Shown here: piece after piece, positions 7,301 to 13,174 of the stretch
Position numbering within the stretch: the first letter of the stretch is position 1
Layout: the number at the start of each line of letters is the position of its first letter
Assembly: GCA_964530215.1 (NCBI GenBank)
Contig: CAZHAJ010000039.1
Location: 1 to 13,174 of the forward strand
DNA from: JAAXTT01 sp964530215
GTDB taxonomy: Bacteria > Bacillota > Desulfotomaculia > Desulfotomaculales > Desulfocucumaceae
Direction of reading: 5' to 3'
Length of the DNA: 13,174 nucleotides
The notes under the pieces: model-generated
The model's database searches: none
What the model was told of the DNA's origin: nothing
Seen by the model: only the letters and a program-made list of their open reading frames with translations
Made by a program: the position numbers and the translations under genes

Positions 7301-7626
7301 GTGTTCGTATAGATAAGGACCGTTGCAACGGCTGTGGGAAGCTGAAAGAAACCCTATGTGCAGCAGTGTGTCCAGGAGATCTTTTGTATAAAGATAATAA
7401 TGGTCTGTGTGCACTTAGAGAGCCTAAAGATTGTTGGGGCTGTGCAGCTTGCTTAAAGGAGTGTCCTCAACAGGCCATTGAAATGTTTCTGCCAATTCAG
7501 ATTGGAGGAAGGGGCTCCACTCTCACCGCTAAGGTTGCAGGTGAAACAATAGAATGGCAGTTAAGCAAATTTAACGGAGAAAAAGAAAACTTTAAGATAC
7601 GGATTTGGGAGAAAAAGAATCTATAA
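7297..7626 (+). CDS. aprB: Adenylylsulfate reductase beta subunit-like ferredoxin
   Basis: A 109-residue protein with two [4Fe-4S] cluster motifs, the electron-transfer partner of the AprA-like flavoprotein. The first motif, CNGCGKLKETLCAAVCPGD (Cys10, 13, 21, 25), has the unusual seven-residue spacer between the second and third cysteines that marks AprB; the second, CWGCAACLKECP (Cys46, 49, 52, 56), is standard. The following GGRGSTLTAKVAGETIEWQL fits the beta-sheet part of AprB. It is shorter than dissimilatory AprB (about 150 residues), lacking most of the C-terminal tail that wraps around AprA. Start: ATG 7297 overlaps the aprA stop and has AGGTG five bases upstream; an in-frame ATG at 7249 lies inside aprA and would add 16 unrelated residues. 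Overlap with aprA implies translational coupling for equal amounts of both subunits. Confidence 0.88.
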   Translation: MSVRIDKDRCNGCGKLKETLCAAVCPGDLLYKDNNGLCALREPKDCWGCAACLKECPQQAIEMFLPIQIGGRGSTLTAKVAGETIEWQLSKFNGEKENFKIRIWEKKNL

Positions 7627-7669
7627 AATAAGAGATAATATTAAGATCAGCTGTTTAGGAGTGGAAGAC

Positions 7670-8555
7670 ATGGCAATTAATTATGATGATTTAAAAAGGG
7701 AAGGTTTCCTGAAGCAAAGGCAAGAGGATACTTTAATTGTGCGCTTTAGAAGTATTGCCGGTAATTTGTCCAGTGATAATTTAAGACAATTAGCTGATTT
7801 GGCTGAAAAATATGGAAAGGGTTATGTTCATGTTACCACCAGACAGGGAACTGAGATTCCCTGGGTCAATCTGAATGATTATAAGAGAATGAGTATGGAG
7901 ATTAGAGAACATGGTCTTTGCACAGGGACCAGTGGCCCCCGTATCAGGACTGTGGTAGCCTGCCCAGGAATTGAGGTTTGTTCATNNNNNNNNNNCTGGT
8001 CTTATGAATTCCAGAAGGGCAGCTATTGAGCTGGATAAAGCTTTTTATGGTGGTCAAGTGCCCATGAAAACTAAGATAGCAGTATCTGGTTGCCCCAATT
8101 CCTGCGCAAAACCCCAGGAAAATGATATTGGTCTTATGGGAGCTATTGAGCCTGTTTTATGTGAAGAGAAATGTGTTGGTTGTGGCATATGTCATGATAT
8201 TTGTCCCAATAAAGCTATATCAATGGTGGACAATAAGCCACAGATAGATAAGTCGAGATGTCTTATGGAGGGAAAATGCATTTTTACCTGCCCCACAGAT
8301 GCATGGCAGGAAAAAAGAAGAGGGTACCTATTGTATGCTGGAGGCAAAATAGGTCGCAAGCCCTGTTTGGGTCAGGTAGTGGCCAAATTTGTACCAGAAA
8401 ATAAAATAATTGAAAACATAGGCAAGGTTTTATCTGCTTATGTTAGCTTATCTGAAAAAGGAGAGCGTATTGCGGACACCATTGCCAGGGTAGGTGTTGA
8501 GGTCTTTATAGAGATGATGGAGACAAACATTGAAGAAAATAGTGATTTTGGCTGA
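7670..8555 (+). CDS. Small siroheme sulfite reductase with internal ferredoxin domain (contains 10-N gap)
   Basis: Likely reduces sulfite to sulfide in six-electron steps on a siroheme coupled to a [4Fe-4S] cluster. Start ATG 7670 has AGGAG at 7657-7661. Residues 1-70 form the ferredoxin-like half domain (VHVTTRQGTEIPW, where basic residues contact siroheme or substrate). CPGIEVC (Cys98, Cys104) and SGCPNSC (Cys138, Cys142) make the C-x5-C and C-x3-C siroheme/cluster site. A ferredoxin insertion follows: CVGCGICHDICP (165-176) and CLMEGKCIFTCP (194-205). The 10 Ns fall right after Cys104 and put the two halves in different frames. Joining the flanks with no missing bases restores one frame of 294 codons from the GTG at 7661, or 291 residues from 7670, and the expected C-x2-G-x3-S motif. 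I therefore treat it as one intact gene, not a pseudogene. It belongs to the DsrA/AsrC-like low-molecular-weight reductases; nitrite reduction is a less likely alternative given the neighbours. Confidence 0.85.
7986..7995. other. Assembly gap (10 N)
   Basis: Ten consecutive undetermined bases inside the sulfite reductase gene. Ten is a common placeholder for a gap of unknown size. Frame and motif continuity across the flanks suggest that no sequence is missing, or a multiple of three bases. Confidence 0.98.
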
Positions 8556-8630
8556 TGCAAAAAAGTTTAAACATACTCCCAATGGTGTTTTTGGCGCAGA
8601 AGCGTAATTCTTTTTATGTGGAGGTTAGTG

Positions 8631-9512
8631 ATGAATCATCTGGATAAATTGGAAGCCCAGAGTGTTTATATACTTAGAGAGGCATATAGGGAATTTAAAA
8701 ATATCTGTATGCTCTGGTCTATAGGAAAAGACAGTACGGTGCTTTTATGGCTGGCAAGAAAGGCCTTTTTTGGTCATGTGCCCATACCCCTGGTGCACAT
8801 TGATACTCATTACAAAATTCCCGAGATGATTAAATACAGGGACGATCTTGCAATGGAGTGGAAACTGACAATGATATTTGGAAAAAATAGTGAGGCTCTA
8901 GCCCAGAAGGAAACTTTTCCTGATGGGAATATCGATCGCATAAGATGCTGTCAAATGTTAAAAACAGAAGCATTAAAGAATACTTTATCAGGGGAATGGG
9001 ACAGGTACATAATGGACCTTAATACAGGAAAATATGTACTTGATACAAACAAGGAAAAGTTTACAGGTGTAATTGTGGGTGTAAGGGCAGATGAAGAGGG
9101 GAGTCGTTCAAAAGAGAGATACTTCTCACCTAGGGATAAGGAGAATGACTGGGATGTAGGGGATCAACCCCCTGAATTCTGGAATCAGTTCAAGACAGAT
9201 TTTGTCCCCGGGACACATATAAGAATTCATCCCTTGCTGGATTGGACCGAACTGAACATCTGGGAATATATAGAGAAAGAAAATATACCCATTACTTCCC
9301 TCTACTTTGATCGAGGAAACGGCAAGCGTTACAGATCCTTGGGGTGTTACCCTTGTACTTTGCCGGTGGATTCAACCTCAAAAGACGTAAGTGAGATTAT
9401 TGAAGAGTTAAAAAGCGGCAAATTTGCCAATATAGCGGAAAGATCAGGCCGCGCACAGGATAAAGATGATTGTGGGGGACTGGAAACCCTTCGCAGGGGG
9501 GGCTACATGTGA
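8631..9512 (+). CDS. cysD: Sulfate adenylyltransferase (ATP sulfurylase) subunit 2
   Basis: A 293-residue catalytic subunit of the heterodimeric ATP sulfurylase, which joins sulfate and ATP into APS and pyrophosphate. It is a PP-loop (PAPS reductase-like fold) protein: the loop is seen as SIGKDS (30-35) in MLWSIGKDSTVLLWLARKAF. Further family marks are LVHIDTHYKIPEM, VGVRADEEGSRSKERYFSPR, IRIHPLLDWTELNIWEYI, and YRSLGCYPCT near the end, followed by AERSGRAQDKDDCGG. Length is close to E. coli CysD (302). Start ATG 8631 has GGAGG at 8619-8623 seven bases upstream; an in-frame ATG at 8616 precedes that site and is unlikely. It follows the sulfite reductase gene by 75 bases and its stop TGA overlaps the cysN ATG by one base, which suits a 1:1 complex. 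No odd residues seen in the loop. Confidence 0.96.
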   Translation: MNHLDKLEAQSVYILREAYREFKNICMLWSIGKDSTVLLWLARKAFFGHVPIPLVHIDTHYKIPEMIKYRDDLAMEWKLTMIFGKNSEALAQKETFPDGNIDRIRCCQMLKTEALKNTLSGEWDRYIMDLNTGKYVLDTNKEKFTGVIVGVRADEEGSRSKERYFSPRDKENDWDVGDQPPEFWNQFKTDFVPGTHIRIHPLLDWTELNIWEYIEKENIPITSLYFDRGNGKRYRSLGCYPCTLPVDSTSKDVSEIIEELKSGKFANIAERSGRAQDKDDCGGLETLRRGGYM

Positions 9513-11320
9513 TGAACATCAGAGAACAGATGAATATTGTAATTGTGGGACATGTAGATCATGGTAAAAGTACTGTTATTGGACGACTTCTTGCAGACAC
9601 CGGCTCACTTCCCATGGGGAAGCTGGAATCGATCAAGGAGTACTGCGCAAAGAATTCAAAGCCTTTTGAATATGCATTTCTTTTGGATGCCTTAAAGGAT
9701 GAACAGGCACAGGGAATTACCATTGATACCTCAAGATGCTTTTTCAAGACAAAGAAAAGAGACTATATCATTATTGATGCCCCCGGTCATATAGAATTTT
9801 TAAAAAACATGGTTACCGGAGCATCCAGAGCTGAGGCAGCACTTTTGGTCATAGATGCCAAGGAGGGTATCCGGGAAAACTCTAAAAGGCATGGACACTT
9901 GGCTTCTATGTTGGGCATCAGGCAGGTAGCTGTACTGGTAAATAAAATGGATCTGGTTAATTTTGAAAAAGAAAGATTTGAGTCAATCAGAGATGAGTTT
10001 GCACAGTTTTTGAATAAAGTAAATATCAAACCCTTAAAGTTTATACCCATCAGTGCTTTTAGGGGAGACAACATTGCGGTGAGGTCGTGCAACACCAATT
10101 GGTATGATGGACCAACCGTACTTGAGCAATTAGATAAATTCATCAACAAAAAGCAGCAGCAAGAACTTCCTTTTCGTATGCCGGTGCAAGATGTGTATAA
10201 GTTTACAAAGCAAGGAGATAGCAGAAGGATAGCAGCCGGTACCGTTATAAGCGGTGCAGTTAGCATCGGTGATGAGGTAATTTTTTTGCCTTCCAGGAAG
10301 AAAAGCATCATCAGTAGCATTGAGGGGTTCAATGTCGCTCCCAGAGACACCGCCTACTCAAATGAAGCAATAGGGGTTACGTTGAAGACTGAGATTTATA
10401 TTAAACCCGGGGAGTTGATGGTGAAAATAAATGAGAGTCACCCTATAGTTAGCTCCAGATTCAGGGTAAATATTTTTTGGGTTGGCAGGGTGCCAATGGT
10501 TAAAAACAAGAAGTACAAATTAAAGTTGGGCACTATGAGAATGGGAGTTAAATTGGTTGAAATATTAAGCATTATAGATATGTCAGAAATGAATGTCGAT
10601 ACCCAGAAGGATCAGATAGAACGACATGATGTGGCTGAATGCATTTTGGAAACAGTTAAGCCCATTGCCTTTGACTTGATTTCAGAAATTGAGCAGACCG
10701 GAAGATTTGTAATAGTGGACAGCTATGAAATATCAGGTGGAGGAATAGTACTTGAAAGTGTTCCCGAACACCATGCTGCTTTGTCCCAAAGTATAGGGAA
10801 TAGGGATGTTTTCTGGGAGAAGGGATTGGTATCAGCACAGGACAGAAAAGCCTCTTATGGTCATGATGCTGCTTTTATAGTTATTACTTCAGGCGGTGAA
10901 GGAAATGAACAGGTCATTCGGGACATAGGAAAAGAGCTGGAAAAAAGGCTATTCCAGATGAAGTATAAGGCATATTACCTTGATTTTTTAAGTGTTGTGC
11001 AAGGACTTGGTTTAGGAAATTTATCCGAGAATGAAAGGGATGACAGTATAAGGCATCTGGGTGAGGTGGCAAAAATATTTACAGATTCCGGACAGATTTT
11101 GATTTGTCCGGTATTCAATCTTGATGATTATGAGGCAAAAAAGCTTACGCTGATAAATCGGGCCAATAAATTATTAATTATTAATATAGGTGAATCTTCC
11201 TTAAGCAGTTTTAAGCCTGATGCAAATATAAATGCTGACGGGGCAGTGGATGTTATCTACCATATGCTTATAAATATCCTTCAATATAATAATGGCATTG
11301 TAGCAGGGATTCCGATATAG
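9512..11320 (+). CDS. cysN: Sulfate adenylyltransferase subunit 1 (GTPase) with degenerate APS kinase-like C-terminal domain
   Basis: A 602-residue EF-Tu-like GTPase whose GTP hydrolysis drives APS synthesis by CysD. GTPase motifs: P-loop GHVDHGKST (13-21), GITID (68-72), DAPGH (89-93), NKMD (144-147) and SAF (181-183), all intact. Domains 2 and 3 cover about 210-420. After FWEKGLVSAQDRKASYGHDA (434-453), which matches the linker before the kinase in CysNC fusions, residues 454-602 follow the APS kinase pattern (GKELEKRLFQMKYKAYYLD, then DDSIRHLGEVAKIFTDSGQI). In place of the kinase P-loop, however, stands ITSGGEGNEQV, and the DGDN substrate motif is missing. The domain is therefore very unlikely to phosphorylate APS. 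A separate intact cysC lies in the same operon. Start ATG 9512 overlaps the cysD stop, with AGGGGGG about ten bases upstream. A tail function such as nucleotide sensing or assembly is inference. Confidence 0.93.
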   Translation: MNIREQMNIVIVGHVDHGKSTVIGRLLADTGSLPMGKLESIKEYCAKNSKPFEYAFLLDALKDEQAQGITIDTSRCFFKTKKRDYIIIDAPGHIEFLKNMVTGASRAEAALLVIDAKEGIRENSKRHGHLASMLGIRQVAVLVNKMDLVNFEKERFESIRDEFAQFLNKVNIKPLKFIPISAFRGDNIAVRSCNTNWYDGPTVLEQLDKFINKKQQQELPFRMPVQDVYKFTKQGDSRRIAAGTVISGAVSIGDEVIFLPSRKKSIISSIEGFNVAPRDTAYSNEAIGVTLKTEIYIKPGELMVKINESHPIVSSRFRVNIFWVGRVPMVKNKKYKLKLGTMRMGVKLVEILSIIDMSEMNVDTQKDQIERHDVAECILETVKPIAFDLISEIEQTGRFVIVDSYEISGGGIVLESVPEHHAALSQSIGNRDVFWEKGLVSAQDRKASYGHDAAFIVITSGGEGNEQVIRDIGKELEKRLFQMKYKAYYLDFLSVVQGLGLGNLSENERDDSIRHLGEVAKIFTDSGQILICPVFNLDDYEAKKLTLINRANKLLIINIGESSLSSFKPDANINADGAVDVIYHMLINILQYNNGIVAGIPI

Positions 11321-11465
11321 AAAATAGAAAAAATTACTATAGGTAAATTATGCATATCGTGTGGTGCTGCTTTTATAAATCAAATAATAGGAGGTGTTAA
11401 AAGCTAAGGAAACAGGCGGTTATGCAAACGGCTGAAACAAATGTTTTAGAAAAGGGGGATTGAAA
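11321..11465 (+). other. 145-base gap between cysN and the formimidoyltransferase gene
   Basis: No clear terminator or promoter. It holds a perfect Shine-Dalgarno sequence AGGAGGTG at 11389-11396 with no start codon at a useful distance, and a 13-codon frame (ATG 11422 to TGA 11463, MQTAETNVLEKGD) just before the next gene. TATAAA at 11374-11379 has no matching -35. Read-through from the sulfate operon is therefore possible. Confidence 0.5.
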
Positions 11466-12407
11466 ATGGCAGGTTATATTCTTACAGATCCCAATTTCAG
11501 TGACGGTACCAACAAAGAAGTCATTGAGTCAATCGTTGATCAGTTCAGGGGTAGGAATGGTCTAAAGTTAATCGGATATGATCCCGATCCTGATTTTGAT
11601 CGTTTGCCGGTTGAAGTGCTTGGTCGCCCGGAAGTGGTGAAAGAGGCTTTGCTTGATGCTGCAGGCAAAGCTTATGAGCTAATCAACATGGAAAACTATA
11701 AAGGACATCATCCCCATATAGGTGCGTTTGATACTATTGAAATCTATGCAGCTAAAGGCATTACCATTGAGGAATGCATGGAGTTTGCGGAGGATTTGGG
11801 ACAGGAAATCTATAAGCGCTATAAAGTTCCCGTTTATTTTACCGGTAAAAATGCCCGACGTCCTGAAAACGAAGGCTTAACTTTTATACGAAAAGGCAAC
11901 TATAATGGTGCTAAAGAAGCTATTCCTTTTGATCCCAACCGTGCTCCCGATATAGGCCCTGCCCGTTTGCACCCAACTGCCGGCGCAACAATAATAGGAG
12001 CTCTGGAAGAGCATGATGCCTATTTCAATGTGTTGCTGGACACCACCGATCTGTCTATAGCAAAAAAATTGTCAAGTTTTGTGAGAGACAGAACTGGAGG
12101 CTTCACTGCTATTCAAGGTACCATCGGGTTGCCTCAGATACATCGCAGAACAGGGAAAGAGTGTGTGGCTGTGTCTTGTGAGGTCACAAATCCCCTTCAA
12201 ACACCCCTTCATCGTATATTCAATCTATTAAAGTCTGAAGCAGCCCGTTACGGGGTTAATGTGATTGCAGGACAAATATGCGGTACCATTTCAGCGGAGG
12301 TATTGGTAAAGACCGCTGAGTGGTATTTACAACTGGAGTCAATTAACGGTCCTTGGGATTATAAGCAGCAGATTCTGGAAAATCACCTGCTGGAGCTGGA
12401 ATCTTAA
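11466..12407 (+). CDS. ftcD: Glutamate formimidoyltransferase
   Basis: A 313-residue cytoplasmic enzyme that moves the formimino group from N-formimino-L-glutamate (a histidine breakdown product) to tetrahydrofolate. Family marks: PNFSDG near the N terminus (9-14; PNFSEG in relatives), the pattern LGRPEVVKEALLDAAGKA, and KGHHPHIGAFD (79-89), which aligns with the KGEHPRMGA segment of the mammalian enzyme holding its catalytic histidine (here His82). The C-terminal subdomain contains TGGFTAIQG and CEVTNPLQTPLHRIF. Length fits the transferase alone; the mammalian protein is fused to the cyclodeaminase, which here is the next gene. Start: ATG 11466 with AGGGGG at 11453-11458 seven bases upstream; TTG 11460 is in frame but too close to that site. 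Histidine utilisation genes such as hutH are not in the window. Confidence 0.93.
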   Translation: MAGYILTDPNFSDGTNKEVIESIVDQFRGRNGLKLIGYDPDPDFDRLPVEVLGRPEVVKEALLDAAGKAYELINMENYKGHHPHIGAFDTIEIYAAKGITIEECMEFAEDLGQEIYKRYKVPVYFTGKNARRPENEGLTFIRKGNYNGAKEAIPFDPNRAPDIGPARLHPTAGATIIGALEEHDAYFNVLLDTTDLSIAKKLSSFVRDRTGGFTAIQGTIGLPQIHRRTGKECVAVSCEVTNPLQTPLHRIFNLLKSEAARYGVNVIAGQICGTISAEVLVKTAEWYLQLESINGPWDYKQQILENHLLELES

Positions 12408-12446
12408 GGTCCTGAGACAAATACAAGCCGATTAGCAGTTCATAAT

Positions 12447-12482
12447 GGGTGGAATGCAGAATTTTAAAGCTGTATTCCACCC
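12447..12482 (+). terminator. Strong hairpin between ftcD and cyclodeaminase gene
   Basis: GGGTGGAATGCAG (12447-12459) pairs with CTGTATTCCACCC (12470-12482): 13 pairs with one G-U, loop of ten bases. No T run follows on either strand, so it is not a standard intrinsic terminator. It could be an mRNA stability or processing element, or a factor-dependent terminator. Confidence 0.5.
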
Positions 12483-12528
12483 CTCAGTCATATAAAAATT
12501 AAAGAAAAATATGATAAGGGGTATTGTA

Positions 12529-13161
12529 ATGCTTGTAAAGTCTTCACTGGAAGAATTTAATCAAATACTTGGTTCAAGTTCCCCAGCTCCGGGAGGAGGT
12601 AGTGTTGCCGCACTCTCTGGTGCGTTGGGGGCTAATCTTATATCAATGGTGTGCAACTTAACCGTTGGCAAAGATGAGTATAAAATCTTTCAGAGTATGC
12701 TGGTGGAATCCCTTGAGCGGGCACAATTTCTTTCGAATAAGCTTCTTGAGAGAGTTGATTTGGATACCATGGCTTTCAATGATGTTATGGCTGCTTATAA
12801 AATGCCAAAGGATACTGAAGACGAAAAAATCGCCAGAAGCAATGCTGTTCAGGCGGGTTTCAAGGGGGCTGTAAAGTCTCCTTTGGGAATAGCCCGGGAA
12901 TGTCTTGAAGTTTTGAAGTTGGCAGAAAATCTTTTGGGAAAATCCAATAACAAGGCTTTAAGTGACCTTGGTGTGGCGGCACAACAGGCCGGTGCCGGGC
13001 TGGAAGGTGCTGTTATGAACGTCAGAATTAATCTTCCCTCTATTAAAGATCAAGACTTTGTGGAGGAAATAGACTCCCAGGTGCTCGCTCTTCTTGAAGA
13101 GGGTAGTATGATTAGCGGCAAAATATATAAATATGTTCAGGAAAATATAGGTAAGCAGTAA
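12529..13161 (+). CDS. fchA: Formimidotetrahydrofolate cyclodeaminase family protein
   Basis: A 210-residue all-helical protein of the FTCD cyclodeaminase family, expected to convert 5-formimino-tetrahydrofolate to 5,10-methenyl-tetrahydrofolate and ammonia. The key evidence is the N-terminal glycine-rich segment SSPAPGGGSVAALSGALGAN (17-36), which is the family's signature, then NLTVGK, LDTMAFNDVMAAYKMPKDTE, and the helix AVQAGFKGAVKSPLGIAREC. Length matches stand-alone FchA-type proteins. Start ATG 12529 has AAGGGG at 12516-12521 seven bases upstream; an in-frame ATG at 12511 lies before that site. Together with the preceding gene it gives a two-step route from formiminoglutamate into the one-carbon folate pool, a feature of purine- and histidine-fermenting or acetogenic Clostridia. 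Some family members are annotated methenyltetrahydrofolate cyclohydrolase; the sequence alone does not exclude that. Confidence 0.9.
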   Translation: MLVKSSLEEFNQILGSSSPAPGGGSVAALSGALGANLISMVCNLTVGKDEYKIFQSMLVESLERAQFLSNKLLERVDLDTMAFNDVMAAYKMPKDTEDEKIARSNAVQAGFKGAVKSPLGIARECLEVLKLAENLLGKSNNKALSDLGVAAQQAGAGLEGAVMNVRINLPSIKDQDFVEEIDSQVLALLEEGSMISGKIYKYVQENIGKQ

Positions 13162-13162
13162 A

Positions 13163-13174
13163 CCGTGGGGACGG
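13163..13174 (+). repeat. Short inverted repeat at the window end
   Basis: CCGT GGGG ACGG forms a 4-bp stem one base after the cyclodeaminase stop codon and ends exactly with the window. GTGGGGACGG-type sequences recall dispersed repeats common in some clostridial genomes, and assemblies often break in such repeats. Only the first 12 bases are visible, so identity is uncertain. Confidence 0.35.

Noticed and set aside
7661..8555. Sulfite reductase as two separate genes or a frameshifted pseudogene
   Set aside because: The frame change coincides exactly with the 10-N gap, and removing it restores the frame and a conserved motif.
5570..8555. Sulfate respiration (dissimilatory) gene cluster
   Set aside because: The ATP sulfurylase is the CysDN type, the sulfite reductase is a small single-subunit form, and dsrAB, dsrC, qmoABC and dsrMK are not present.
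8594..8615. Possible weak terminator before cysD (GCGC-AGAA-GCGT then five T)
   Set aside because: The stem has four pairs, one of them G-U, and sits eight bases before a start codon in a co-directional operon; too weak to call.
9787..10350. Open frame of 187 codons on the minus strand inside cysN
   Set aside because: It lies wholly antisense to a strongly conserved GTPase gene, has no ribosome binding site pattern I trust, and its translation shows no recognisable domain; it is a shadow of cysN codon use.
11352..11379. Separate promoter for the formimidoyltransferase gene at TATAAA (11374-11379)
   Set aside because: No hexamer resembling TTGACA lies 16-18 bases upstream, and there is no extended -10 TG at the right position.

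Overview
The window looks like a piece of a low-to-moderate GC, Gram-positive anaerobe of the Bacillota, most probably class Clostridia. The signs are strong GGAGG-type ribosome binding sites, several TTG starts, tightly packed co-directional genes, an oxygen-sensitive iron-sulfur enzyme set, and gene content that I recall from memory in assimilatory sulfate loci of Clostridium species such as C. acetobutylicum. All twelve genes lie on the + strand. The window is probably a contig end: it starts inside a gene, ends in a short inverted repeat, and carries a 10-N assembly gap at 7986-7995.

Region 1 (2-1842) is the end of a two-component system: the DNA-binding end of an OmpR/PhoB-type response regulator, whose start lies outside the window, and a complete membrane sensor histidine kinase overlapping it by one base. 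A strong intrinsic terminator follows at 1918-1952. Region 2 (1843-2294) is a 452-base gap with that terminator, a candidate promoter and an 8-bp direct repeat that may be an operator.

Region 3 (2295-11320) is a nine-gene sulfate assimilation operon: a lipoprotein binding protein, ATPase and permease of the SsuABC/TauABC type; APS kinase (cysC); AprA-like and AprB-like adenylylsulfate reductase subunits; a small siroheme sulfite reductase with a built-in ferredoxin domain (interrupted by the N gap); and the two ATP sulfurylase subunits CysD and CysN. Inferred pathway: import of sulfate or a sulfonate, activation to APS by CysDN, reduction of APS to sulfite by AprBA, and reduction of sulfite to sulfide by the siroheme enzyme. 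CysC makes PAPS on a side branch. The system is a known type, but it combines dissimilatory-type APS reductase parts with an assimilatory ATP sulfurylase. Its CysN carries a C-terminal domain that reads as an APS kinase whose P-loop and substrate motif are gone.

Region 4 (11466-13161) holds a separately encoded glutamate formimidoyltransferase and a formimidotetrahydrofolate cyclodeaminase-like protein, divided by a strong hairpin at 12447-12482. They belong to one-carbon folate metabolism and have no obvious link to sulfur beyond proximity. I did not see tRNA, rRNA, CRISPR, transposase or phage genes. The most useful points to check are the degenerate kinase domain on CysN, the missing cysteine ligand in the ferredoxin domain of the sulfite reductase, and the N gap, which appears to contain no missing sequence.
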